Source: Edaphochlamys debaryana
Taxonomy: Eukaryota > Chlorophyta > Chlorophyceae > Chlamydomonadales
DNA length: 64,000 nt
Direction: 5' to 3'
Assembly (NCBI GenBank): GCA_016858145.1
Contig: JAEHOE010000071.1
Coordinates: 310,001 to 374,000 of the forward strand
Below are positions 36,757 to 47,500 of the stretch, one piece after another. Every line of letters starts with the position of its first letter. Position 1 is the first letter of the stretch. The notes under the pieces are model-generated. The model saw only the letters and a list, made by a program, of their open reading frames with translations. It searched no databases and had not been told where the DNA came from. The translations under genes were made by a program, and so were the position numbers.

Positions 36757-39700
36757 GTGGCCAAATGCGGTGCCGTTCACCTAGCGCATTCCGCACTGAC
36801 TTCTGACAATCATGACGCTTCTGACACTAAAGCATCTGGCATGGTGTGGCGTGCGTGTCGTGCGGTGACTGGTTCTGTGCTGAAGGAAGTGGAGCGCAAA
36901 ACTAAGCGCAAGTTTTCGTATGACTTGTCTGCTATGCGTGCTGGCTTCTCTGCTACGTGTAACGTAGAGTGGCCTCGTTCTGCTTCTTTGGCCTCTGCGC
37001 GTCTTGGTGGTCACACCGTCTGGTTTACCCCTATCTCACTTGGTCAGCTGAAGGAGGGTCTTCGTGTCTTCAACTCGTGGCGTGCTGCTCGTCCTTTGAC
37101 TTGCCTCGTCGTCCTGGTGCCCTCCTACATCGCCGCTCAAGCCAAGTCCGCTTCACTCTTCAACGGTATGGAGCGGGTTATGCGCTTTAAGGCGGGGTCT
37201 CAGCTGTTCAATGGGATTACCCTAGAGGGTCGTGTTGCGCGCCTGCCTGCCATCACGTCCTCTGCTGAGGTCTGGTACGCAGCCCCTGCTGATGGTGTTG
37301 CTGCGCCCTGTACTGCTAAGCCCCATGTGTCCTGTTTGCGAGCCAATGCCGCTTCCACAGACTCTGGGCTTCCTGTCATCGAGGTCCGTGCTGGCCGAGT
37401 GCTGACCACCGCTTTGGTCGACACTGGCGCTAGCCATGACTTCATTTCTTACGCTTTGGCGAAGCGTCTGGGCCTGCACATCGATCCTTCGTACCAGCAA
37501 AAGATTACGTTGGCTGATGGTGGCACTCAAGCCATCATGGGCCGTGTATCGCTGCGCCTGGCCCTTGGGTCCCTGCACCTAACCGTTCGCCCCTTCATGC
37601 TCTCAGGACTGCTGGACCCTGTCTCCTACGTCCTGGGTGCATCAACCATGCGTTCTCTCTTCGCTGAGGTATGCATGGGGGACGGCTGCTTGCGTCTGCG
37701 CAAGGGCACTGCTTGGTGCCGCGTCCCCTTCCTGCCTGACCTCTCTGACGGGGGGGAGGAAGCCGATGCATCTGAGCCTGATGCTGATGCACCTAGTCTG
37801 AACCTAGCCCTGGCTGCTATGCGTGCTGGTGCCGAGCCGCGACGCATAGGCAGAAAGGAGGCTACTAGGGCCATCCGCAAGGGTGCGCATGGCATTCTGT
37901 TATGCCCTCGTGTACCTGTTAACGCTGGTGCCTCTGTTGCCACCTCCCCAGAGCCTGCCGTTCAGGCTGTGCTTGATGAATACCAAGAGGTGTTTGCTGA
38001 GATTATTGACACCCCTCCCTGGCGCCCTGTGTCGCATACAATTGAGCTGGAACCTGGTACTCGACCAATTGCCCGCCGTCAATACCGGCTCAGTCCTCTG
38101 GAGCAAGAAGAAGTCAAGCGTCAATTCACCGACCTTCTGGCTAAGGGCATGATTCGTCCGTCGACGTCACCCTGGAGCGCCCCCATCCTCTTTGTTGGCA
38201 AGAAGGACGGTGCTCTCAGGTGTGAATGCTCCTTTAGCGGTGCAGCTTGCTACGTGTTGCCCCTGCTAACGGCCTCACGTGCTTCTCTCTTATCCAGAAT
38301 GTGTATTGACTATCGAGGTGTGCGGTGGGGTTATCTGTTGCCTGCCCGCCTCCTCGTTTTGCCCTCCTTTAGTTTACCTCTGTCAGTCAGCGCCCCTCTA
38401 GCTCGGCCCGCGTTTAGGTTTAGGTTTAGGTCAAACACATGCGTACTAGCTTAGAGCGCTGACCCCCTTCCCGGGTTCCTCTGACGTGTGTAGGCCTCAA
38501 CGCCAGAACCGTCAAGAACCGGTACCCACTGCCGCGCGTCGATGATCTGCTCGACAAGCTGCGTGGCGCTAAATACTTTAGCTCTCTGGATCTCCAGCAG
38601 GTGGGATTTGGGCTGGTTTGCAGCTGTGCACGGCTGGTGCCTGCAACCGGTTCCTTTCCTCCCTGCAGGGGTATAACCAGATCCGGATCCACGAATCCGA
38701 TATCCCTAAAACAGCTTTCAGCACTCCGTTTGGGCATTTCGAGTACACCGTGCTACCCTTTGGGCTAGTCAACGCCCCTAGCACGTTCCAGTCAGCGCTC
38801 GGAGAGATATTTTCTCCCTGCATTTCTGCGGGCTTTATGACCCTCTACCTGGAGTGAGTGCGTGTGTGCTGTAGAACGCAAGCCGGCTTGATCCCCGTCC
38901 CTTGCTGCGCCTGATCAGCGCCTCACACACAACGCCCTCCCCTCTTTTAATTTCCCTTCGGCCTCCTGCCCTCAGTGACGGTCTGGTCTACAGCAAGACG
39001 CTTGAAGAACACCTGGTTCATTTACGTCAAGTGCTGCAGATCATGCGTGACCAAAAGCTTTACGCGAAAGCGTCAAAGTGTCATTGGGCTGAGCCGCAAG
39101 TGGAGTATCTGGGCCACATCGTCTCTGCTGATGGTGTACGTATGGACCCCAAGAAGGTTTCTGCCGTACGTGACTGGCCCACGCCAACCAACCTGCAAGA
39201 GCTGCGTTCATTTTTGGGCCTGACCAATTATTTTCGCAAATTTGTAGAGCGCTACAGCAACCTGGCTGCACCTCTAACCAACCTCACGCGTGCAGGCGCT
39301 TTCACCTCTCCGGCTTCCTGGACCCCTGAGTGTCAAGCCGCCTTTGAGGCTATCAAGCGCGCCATTGCAGAGGATGTGGTGTTGGCGTTTCCAGACCCAC
39401 AGCTGCCCTACCGCATCGAAATTGTGACGGACGCGTCCAACCACGGTATGGGTGCTGTGATTTTACAAGGTGGGCGTCCGATTGCCTTCACCAGTAAGAA
39501 ATTCAGCCCCGCCGAGCGCAACTACACGACTGGCGAGCAGGAGCTCTTAGCCGTGTTGATTGCGCTCCGCGAGTGGCGCTGTTACGTCGAGGGAGCTGAA
39601 TTTGTTGTGAAAACTGATCACGCTCCCAACACCTATCTGCAGGGTGTGCCGACCCTCAACCGCCGCCAAGCCCGCTGGATGGAATATTTGGCACGGTTTA

Positions 39701-41421
39701 ACTTCCATTGGGAGTACCTGAAAGGGTCACTCAACGTGGCTGATGCGCTGAGTCGGCACCCGTTGCTTAAAGTAGCCCGGCTGGCTTGCATCACGCTGAT
39801 GGGTGTGGCCTTTGCTCAGGTGCTAACTCGACGGCAGGCAGCGCGCCGCCCTGGTGGCGTGTCACCACAACAGGTGGGTTCTGCGCCTGCGGGGAGTGCC
39901 TCTCCCTCAGCGCAGGACGCTGCTATGCTGCCTGACCCTGCGTCCCCTGTCCCAGACGTTGGCCTGAGTTTGAACCCACGGGCTCCTGGCGACAGCCCTG
40001 ATGCTGCTACGCCTATGGACCTGGACGGTCTGCCTGAAGCAACACCGGGCATGCCGCCTGAGGCCTCTGCTCCGAGTGATCTGGTTGCTCGTATGCGCGA
40101 AACCTATGCTTTGGACCCCTGGTTCAAAATCTCTGCCAACACCAGTAAGCTCCAGTCTGCAAACGGCTTATGGTTCACTGCTGACGAACCTGGGCAACGA
40201 CCCCTGATTGTCGTGCCTGCTTATGCTGAATTACGCCGGCAGATTATCTCTCGTTACCATGCTGGGCCCGTGGGTGGTCACCCTGGTGGCAAACGCACCC
40301 TGGCTCTGGTCCGCTCACATTTCTGGTGGAGCTCCATGGCGAGTGATGTTGAGAGCTACGTCGCTTCCTGCGACTCCTGTCAATTCAACAAGTCCCTGTC
40401 TGGTAAGGGCCACGGGCTGCTGCAACCCTTGCCCATACCTAGCATGCCTTGGGAGTCCGTTTCCATGGACTTCGTGTGCGCACTGCCCAAGACTGAAAGG
40501 GGGTGGGACACGGTACTTGTCTTCGTTGACAGGCTGACTAAAATGATGCATCTGGCCCCAACCACGTCTAAATGTACAGCACCTGAAGCTGCGCAGTTAT
40601 TCTGGGACAACGTGGTACGCCTGCACGGTATGCCCGCTAACGTAGTTGGTGACCGTGACTCACTGTGGCGTAGCCATTTCTGGCGAGAGCTCTGTCGCTT
40701 GAGTGATCTGCGGGTTCAGCTGTCGACCTCTTATCATCCCCAGTCGGATGGGCAGACTGAGCGCGTAAATCGTGTTCTTGGAGAAACCCTAAGAAACTTC
40801 GCCTCCCGTGCGCAGACCTCTTGGGATTCTTTCCTCACCGCTGCAGAGTTCGCCATCAACAACGCTGTTAACCGTTCTACTGGTCGTTCTCCGTTCTACC
40901 TCAATTATGGCTTCAATCCTGCGCTCCCTGTGTGGCGCGAGATCGAGTCTGTCGTCCCGGCATCTAAACAGTTCATCGCCGACTTTGCTACACGCATTAA
41001 GGACGCCAGGACTTGCATCGAGGCTGCTCAACAACGTGCCGCCGCCTACTACAACAAGTCTAAGAGGCCTGTGACCTTTGCGCCTGGGCAAATGGTTTTG
41101 CTGAGCACGACTAACCTCCGTTCTTTGGCCACAGGACCGCGCAAACTGTTGCCGCGCTTCATTGGTCCTTTCCGTGTTAAAGAGATGGTGGGTGAAGCTG
41201 CTGTGCGGTTGGAGCTGCCTTCCCACATGCGCATTCATCCCACGTTTCACGTCTCCCTGGTTAAGCCCTACCGTGCTGCCCCTGACGGCACTACTACCGA
41301 GCCTGGCCCCATCGCATGGCTTGAAGATGGAGAGCCTATGTTCACTGTGGAACGTATCCTGGACTACCGTGAACGGCTGGTGCATGGTAAAAGTAAACGC
41401 AAGCAAGCGTACCGTACGTGA
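36757..41421 (+). CDS. Retrotransposon pol: protease, RT, RNase H, integrase
   Basis: Exons 36757-38219, 38298-38317, 38494-38600, 38669-38853 and 38976-41421 join in phase to 1,406 codons. An unassigned domain of about 170 aa comes first (around [14 protein letters not shown]). Then the protease ([10 protein letters not shown]222 of this frame), RT ([27 protein letters not shown], catalytic YLDD), RNase H ([17 protein letters not shown]) and integrase (zinc site HxH...CDSCQ; DDE residues in MDFVCAL, GDRDSLW, TERVNR). The last intron (38854-38975) splits the second-last codon of YLDD. The frame ends in the chromodomain at a TGA created by a 4-bp direct duplicate near 41415; the rest (QWAGYSSENNTWEP) follows in another frame to 41560. 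A stop separates it from gag. The start at 36757 is the first Met, not proven. Confidence 0.85.
38220..38297 (+). other. RT intron 1, 78 bp
   Basis: GTGTGA donor, TATCCAG acceptor. Without removal the conserved block before CIDYRG would be interrupted. Removal gives [14 protein letters not shown] in frame. Confidence 0.8.
38318..38493 (+). other. RT intron 2, 176 bp, with a (TTTAGG)3 run
   Basis: GTGTGC donor, GTGTAG acceptor, leaving a 20-nt micro-exon before it. It contains stops in the pol frame and a telomere-like (TTTAGG)3 at 38413-38430. Confidence 0.78.
38601..38668 (+). other. RT intron 3, 68 bp
   Basis: GTGGGA donor, CCCTGCAG acceptor. Removal joins SLDLQQ to GYNQIRI, the continuous block known from Ty3 RTs. 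Confidence 0.85.
38854..38975 (+). other. RT intron 4, 122 bp, inside the YLDD motif
   Basis: GTGAGT donor, CCCTCAG acceptor with a pyrimidine tract. Removal joins GA and T to make the first catalytic Asp codon of YLDD; unspliced RNA reads Glu-stop here. Confidence 0.88.
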
Positions 41422-41560
41422 GTACCTTGTGCAGTGGGCTGGTTACTCCTCTGAGAACAACACCTGGGAGCCTGCCTCTAACTTTACCCCTGACCTCAAG
41501 CCTGCGCTTGATGAGGCTAGGGCCCGCTGGAAAGCCCGACAGGTTTCCCGTGCTGGTTAA
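41422..41560 (+). pseudogene. Out-of-frame end of the chromodomain
   Basis: The frame [19 protein letters not shown] to the stop at 41560 is the normal chromodomain continuation (aromatic WxxY and W). It is separated from pol by the 4-bp duplicate in CGTACGTGAG. Confidence 0.75.
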
Positions 41561-41592
41561 CTGCCAGTGAGGCTACGAGGACGCAGCCTCCT

Positions 41593-41602
41593 AGAGGGGG
41601 AA
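41593..41602 (+). other. Probable polypurine tract
   Basis: AGAGGGGGAA, four bases before the 3' LTR, the expected place for plus-strand priming. Confidence 0.6.
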
Positions 41603-41606
41603 CACT

Positions 41607-42035
41607 TGTTGTGCGCCGACCGTAGAAACGGACGTATTCTGCGAACGTCTACGGTCGTGCGGCCAAGTGCGGCCGAACTCTGGTCTTACTGTTTCTGCGA
41701 CACCTGTGCGGGGGTCCGCAACACCCTCCGTCGCTCTGCACTGCTTGGGACTTGCCCCGTGGTTAAGCACCCTGCTGCACTGTGCTTTCACCACAGCGCC
41801 TGGAAGCTGTGGTGCTGTCACCGGTTAGCGTCTGACTGCAGTTACCAGAGCTACAGCTGGCACGCGCCAGCTGTGCGCCTCGGAATCCCCTGCCGTTACT
41901 CCGGAAGCTACTTATACCCGGCCTCTGGCCGCTAACCGGCATTCGCTCAATGCCACGTCTAAACGGACACGACTCTGGGTTCTCACTTAGCTCTGCCTAT
42001 CGTTCTAACAGCTCAAGCACTAGGCTGGTACAACA
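41607..42035 (+). repeat. 3' LTR
   Basis: 429 bp, same ends as the 5' LTR, three substitutions by eye (about 99.3 percent identity). Confidence 0.92.
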
Positions 42036-42638
42036 AGTGGTAGCGGGACCTGCCCTCACGTTCGCCGCCACCGTAACATGGCCGCTAACAACGAGAAGAC
42101 CAACTCGATGGAGGGTAGTCAGCAGGGCGACCACGACTACAGTCTTCTGTCCGGCTCCGTCGACATGGACAGCAAGGGTACTCACTGAGCTCGCTCCTGC
42201 CTGTGCCGCTTAGCTGCTTAGCTGTTTAGCGTCAGACGCTGCACGTTGCTTGCTCGCTCTCTGCTGCGTTGCTTGCTGCCGCTGCGTCTCGACTTTAGTC
42301 GTTCTGCGTCTGGCCAGTTCCGGCGTCTTCGGTTTCGGTCTGACCGGTTTCGCCGTTACTGCCCTTCCTGTAGAGAACCGCGACCCCGTGGGCAAGGCCC
42401 CGGACGTCGTCGGTAACAACATTGCTGAGACCACTGCCTGGCTCAAGAAGACGGCCGAGGACGCGGCTCGCCTGCGCGACCCCGCCGTCATTCGGGCTAC
42501 CCTGGATACCATTCAGTCCGTGCGTCGCCAGTACGGTGACGGCAACGCGACCATTACGGAGTGCTGCAGTGCGGTGGAGTCTGTGCTGACGGGCATCCTG
42601 TTCCAGCTCAACCGTGAGTCGCGATGGACGTCTGGGCT
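42036..42638 (+). mobile_element. Tandem second copy of the retrotransposon, truncated in gag
   Basis: Directly after the 3' LTR the primer-binding site, leader, first gag exons and start of the second gag intron repeat (matching 34823-35425 with few changes). It then breaks at GGGCT and passes into the duplicate of gene D's 5' region. So the 3' LTR also serves as 5' LTR of a second, lost element. Confidence 0.9.
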
Positions 42639-42788
42639 CTCTGCACTCTCCATGGTCTGTAATGCACGGATAAACAGCGCGATGAGGATCAAGCCACGAA
42701 GACGCCCTGCTGGGTGCGCATGTATGGTGGTGCATGCGTTCGTCCTTCCGAAGCGTTTGCAGCAGAAGGACCCGGTTTAATCACTTAC

Positions 42789-42858
42789 TTGCTGGCAGGG
42801 TTTGTGCGCTAACAGCAGACGCTCGTATTGTGGCGCTCAGCAAGGCGACAACAAACAT
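42789..42858 (-). pseudogene. Orphan copy of gene D exon 1
   Basis: Contains the whole signal-peptide exon with start codon and GTAAGT donor, but only the first bases of exon 2 follow before retrotransposon DNA. With its upstream region it is a possible stray promoter pointing into the element. Confidence 0.75.
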
Positions 42859-42989
42859 GAATGTCGTCCGGCGACCCCTAGGGTATCTGTTCTCGTGCAT
42901 TCTCCTCAGTCTGCAGATGGTGCGCAATAGCAATAGCAAGTAGGAGTTAGAATGGTTTTGCTCCAGGCCTCAGAGCCCATGCGTTCTTG

Positions 42990-42997
42990 CCTAATGG
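42990..42997. other. Target-site duplication, left copy
   Basis: CCTAATGG before the LINE, repeated at 44095-44102 and single at 34174-34181 in the empty site. Confidence 0.85.
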
Positions 42998-43888
42998 CAG
43001 CGTATCCCCCCAGCTTGGGTGGAGGCTGCACGTGCTGCACGGCTGGCGCCTGGTGGGCCGGCCGCGGCCCCGCCGCTGCTGGCTGCCTGTCGCATCATCG
43101 CCCCTGCCGTGGGCTGGACGCTGCCGCCGGGTGCTCCCTGCCGCGTGATCCAGCTCACGGTTCGGGCCGCTACTCAGCTCCAACTCTCCGCGTCGGTGGA
43201 ATCGCTGGCGCGGCGCCATCGGGCCTTCGTTGCGGAGGCCCTGTCCCTTCCCGCTGCGCCGCCTGAATCACTGTCTGCGTTCGCCGCAGCTCTGCGGCGG
43301 CTTTGGGCGGTGCGGTGGGAGCCGGAACACAAAGAACCGCTCTGGCGTCTGGCTCTTAATGGGTTTGCGGGATTTGGGATGCATGCAGCTGATATTGCTC
43401 GGGGAGTAGGCCCTGCGATGTGCCCATGTGGTGTGTGGATGGATGAAGGGGATCGGACGCACCACTTCTGGTCTTGCTGTGTCGCTGGTGCTCTTCGTGA
43501 GGCCCTTGAAGAAGAACTGTACAGATGGACTCCTAGCTATGCCCTCGGCAAGCAGCATTTGTGGCTCGTGACTCCGCCTGTGGGCGTGTCTGGTGTGACT
43601 TGGGATGTGGTCTGCCTAGCTGCGGTGGCTGCTCTGGAGCGGGGACGTCAGTGGCTCTATGCCGCCCGCCCGGAGACAGGTGCCCCGCTTGGGCGCGCCA
43701 CCCTTTCTCGACTTGGTTTGCAAGTGGTTGCGGAATTTTGGGCTCGTGTTCGCTCCTTTGCGGAAGACTGTGGTCAAGGTTTCAGTAAGAAGTGGAGAGA
43801 CGTTCCGCCCGAGCACCCTTTCCTGGGCGGCGTCGCCGGGAAGCCGCGGTTCAACCCCCCTGCGGATGTCGAGCCGCCTTCCCCCTGA
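42998..43888 (+). pseudogene. C-terminal part of a LINE ORF2 protein
   Basis: About 296 residues without the endonuclease and RT core. The zinc-binding block CPCGVWMDEGDRTHHFWSC (C-X-C, H, C) matches the region following RT in L1-type proteins. It has no start of its own, so it is a dead fragment. Confidence 0.7.
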
Positions 43889-44094
43889 CTCGGCGTGGTT
43901 GTGGTGCTTATGATGATCTCATGTGGCTAGCCTTCTCGGGCTGAGACTGTCGCTGTATGGGTTGGAGTAGGTGGCTGCCTCGGTGTTAGACATTCCCTTA
44001 GGGTACGCCTGGGGTCGGGGGACGTTGACTCTCTCCCCCTTGTGCGGGGCCGGCAGCTTGCTGCCCGCTGGCCGCAACCCTGTAATGCGTCATT
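42998..44094 (+). mobile_element. 5'-truncated L1-like non-LTR retrotransposon
   Basis: 1.1 kb flanked by 8-bp duplications, no terminal repeats, open from its first base to a stop at 43888, then about 200 bp of 3' UTR ending TGCGTCATT. The empty site in the paralogous segment confirms both ends. Confidence 0.85.
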
Positions 44095-44102
44095 CCTAAT
44101 GG
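44095..44102. other. Target-site duplication, right copy
   Basis: CCTAATGG after the LINE 3' end. Confidence 0.85.
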
Positions 44103-44141
44103 GCCCCGACACCCGCGGGCCCGCGGCCGAACGCAAGCCGG
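44103..44141. repeat. Duplicated segment, copy 2 (right part)
   Basis: GC-palindromic sequence (CGCGGGCCCGCG core) that continues the match to 34182-34220, then stops. Confidence 0.85.
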
Positions 44142-44306
44142 GAGGCAAACAACAGGCAGGGTAGCCGGGGTGGCCGGGGGCGGGCTGTGTGCCATGAGGC
44201 CACCTCTCCTGCTGCCTTGGACAGATGAGTGGGTGGCCCGCCCCGTGAGGGCATGCCTTGCATTTGGTCTAGCCAAACATACGGTTCAGGATGTCCGACC
44301 TCAGTA

Positions 44307-44311
44307 TTACA
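44307..44311 (-). terminator. Candidate TGTAA polyadenylation signal of gene E
   Basis: First TGTAA on the minus strand after the E stop, about 280 nt downstream. Confidence 0.45.
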
Positions 44312-44588
44312 TTCCCAGCTTTCCAGGGTCAAAAGATCCCACGTTTGTCGGTATGTACGACATCATGCCAGACAACGTTGTCCTGTCTCGCATCAGTGCC
44401 ATAAAGAATCTTAGCATAGGTCTGCCCTGCTGTCATTCAAGACCTGTGAAAACACCAGCAGTACCACACCGGGAGCAGTTAGTTCTCTCTGTGCACCTGT
44501 GCGCTTGTGCGCACACCTCCTACGCCATGCGCATCAATGTTTTCCAGAAGACGAGCAAGGGCGGCATTTATTTCTTGCGCATCCCATA

Positions 44589-47500
44589 TCACTGCGCACT
44601 GGGTACTTCTGCCCACACAAACGCCAGGGCATTAACACTGGTCGGGCTGGAACGCCCCGTTATGTACTGAAGAACCACCATCCGATCCGGCATGGAGGGG
44701 CAGGGCGTGATGTTGATCCCCGACTGGATCGATGGGGCGCCAATAACAATGGTCTGCTTGCGAGTTATGAGTGTGATGCCATCGATAACCTCGCCCCCGT
44801 TACGGTACCCCAACACCACGTGGGCCGAGATGATGCGCTCCCCGGCATCCAGGTCCACCGCTGCTTTGTTGGGGCTGTCGCTGCTGCCACGGCGCGGGGC
44901 GGCAAAGGCGCCGTACGTGAACTGAGTGGAGGGAGCGAGGGGCACAGGTCAAAGAGGAATATTTAGCAGCGTGCACGGGCTAGTGATCTATCCATAGAGA
45001 TACAATACGCCTGGGACCCTTCAGAGCCCACAAGCTCTTGTCTTGAGTCCATGCTGCCAGCTGAAAGCCCTCCCTTGTACGCCCGGCGCATTAATTACGC
45101 ACATGACACCCTTGCTGCTGCACGTCCCCCTCGCCCACGCGCCCACCTGAATGCCAATCACGGAGGAGTCGTCCACGGCCCACGCCACACGCGTGATGGG
45201 CTCCCTGCCCTCGTCTGTGTAAGCCCAGTCCGAGAAGGCACTGCCTCCCGTACGGTTGCCGTACGGCCCACGGGTCAGGCCCATGCCAGCGCAGAGAACT
45301 GCAAGGTGGTAGAAAGCGAGGAAAGGAGTTAAAGGAGCCTGGGTAAACACACGTGCACGTGGTTGTGGCAGGGGCAGGGCTTATCATGAAACCGAGCAGA
45401 CGCATGCGGCAGCGGGATTTCTCACTTGGCTCTGGTGTGGGCAAGGAAGGCAGTGGCGGGCTGACAGGCGGCGGCGGCCTCTGCAGCTGAACCAGGGGAG
45501 GGGTAGGAGGGGAGCCGGAGGCTGCACTACGCCAGTCTGCGGTTGGGGTAGGGTAGGGTTGAGCAGCGAGAGAGGCAGGGGGTCAGAGAAGCAAGAGACA
45601 GATGACCGATGAAGTACATATGCAGTTTACACAGCAGTCGACATAGGGCCAACCTATGGATCTCTTGCCGCCCCTGTGTTGTCCTCCCCCTGCTTGTGGT
45701 TCACCCACCTTGCGGGCTCCAGTCGAAGCGGCGCCCGTAGCTGTTGTAGATGCGGTTCAGTTGGGCAACGTCCAGTGAGCGGTTGTAGACCAGGGCAACC
45801 GCGATGCGGCCCTGCAGGATCTTGTCCCTGTGGACACCAACCGAGCGGCACGAAGCACGGGGAACGGGTTGTGGAAGGCCCACCCATCCCCACGCCACGC
45901 GTTGATGAGCTGCTATAGTACTCAGCACCCCTTGCGCTTTGTGTCACAGGCCTTGTCCCCTGCCCCAGCAACTGACCAGTCCCGGTAATCCGCGCCGAGC
46001 ACAAAGCTGTCGGCGCCCACAGATACGGGGATGGCGTCGCTCCATGTGCGCATGTACGGCGCCGAGGCTCCCTCGTGAGCCACGTGCATGTAGCCCTCCG
46101 TGCCGCCTGTCTGTCGTACATAAGAGGCCATGATCCACTGCCCGCGTGGTGGGCTGGGGATCGAGCCCTCCATTGCAACATTGCCCTTGTCGTACACAAA
46201 CGTCTCGCCCTCGCCGAAGAGCAGCTCATCGTCGAAGTCCGAGGGTGTACGGCTGATGTGTACGAGCGCGTTCTCGCCGGCGGTAGCATCTAGCTTGTAG
46301 ATCACGACAACAGAGAACGCCGCGTTGCTCGACGTGTTCCAGCCGACCAGGTCATTTGGCAGCATGCCGAAGCAGTCCTGGCCATCCATCTTCAGGCTGC
46401 CGTACGCTCCTTCCGGGTTTGCGTCGTACTTGCACCCATATGAGAGACCCAGCACCTGTGCCGGCCGTGCGGCGTCCGTCCACCCCGTCATGTAAGGTGT
46501 CATGTCGTAGTCGTACAGATAGTCGTCCGAGGAGGGTGGGGTATGGGTATGGGTACGAGCCGCTGCCTTGCTGGAGGACAAACTGTGGTCAATCTCACTG
46601 GACAGCTCCCGACGGCGGCGGTGGTGGCTTTCAGGATGGTGTAGAGATGGGCTTGGGGCGTGCTGTGGCGGCATGCCGCTGTAGTCGAGGTCGTAATCGT
46701 AGTAGTCGGTTTGGACTGCGGCAACGGTATGGGAGAGCATTGCACGTAGGATAAGTATGTATTTATGTATAGGTTGGGAGAGCGTCCTGGCGTAACTATG
46801 CTGCGGTATGCACCCCTGCTTACTGTGCCAGATTATTCCGCCGAGAGCATCAAAGTAGGCGCACTCGGGGACCAGGTCCTTGGGCAGGCCTGCGGGGTAT
46901 CCCAAAACACGTCGGTACCGCGCTTCCAGGCCTCGAGCTATAAGAATGAGCCTTAGGGGCGGGCCTGCATCCCTATAGAACAACGGAGCGCACATAGCAA
47001 TCTGGTTGTTCATGGTCGTCCCTCTCCCCCCCTAAACTCACCGGCTGGGATGATGTCAAGGATACAGGAGGCGCTGTCAGCCGGTGCAAGCTTCATCAGG
47101 CCTGGTGGGGCTAGGCCGTCCTCCCCAACGATCCCCACGCAGGACTGTCGGCCGCTAGACACAGGGAAGATCTTCCAGCCACCTCCCTCCTGGTACTTGT
47201 GGCGCAGGTTGTCAAACTCAAACTCCTGCTCGAGCCCACCGCCCGCGCAAGGGGCCAGGACCACGGCCCCAGAGCCGAGCACGGTGCTCCAACAGAGGGA
47301 CGAGTTGGCGGCGCTCCGGAACCGGTACGTGGCGCCAGTGCCTGTGTGTCAGGGCATGGCGATACGTAGCAAAGTGGTGTTCAGAGCCTGGTTTGAACCC
47401 TGCGAGCGTGGCGCTTCGGCCCCTGACCTGCTCGGCTAACGGGACAAGGCCCTAGCAAGTGAATGCCGTGACTGCATGAGCCTCAAGCCTGAGGCTTCGG

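Larger units (their letters stand above)
34394..42035 (+). mobile_element. Ty3/gypsy-like chromodomain LTR retrotransposon with introns
   Basis: 7.64 kb from 5' LTR to 3' LTR, both 429 bp, bounded by TGTTGT...ACAACA and differing at three positions by eye, so it is a young insertion. Order: LTR, primer-binding site, gag with zinc knuckle, aspartic protease, reverse transcriptase, RNase H, integrase, chromodomain, polypurine tract, LTR. Protease-RT-RNaseH-IN order and the chromodomain place it with Ty3-type elements. The coding part appears interrupted by six spliceosomal-type introns (two in gag, four in RT). No target duplication can be tested at the right side, because the element runs on into a second partial copy. 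Frame breaks in gag and the chromodomain suggest this copy is not fully autonomous. Confidence 0.9.
42643..42997. repeat. Duplicated segment, copy 2 (left part)
   Basis: Matches 33820-34181 except for the 7-bp change. The remainder, interrupted by the LINE, continues at 44103-44141. Confidence 0.9.

Noticed and set aside
40789..41406. Minus-strand frame of 205 codons in the integrase region
   Set aside because: Antisense of the well-supported pol frame, no domain.
45922..47013. Single open frame of 363 codons on the minus strand
   Set aside because: It runs through introns of gene E at both ends. Splice sites and paralogues show separate exons 46889-46824 and 46715-45977.
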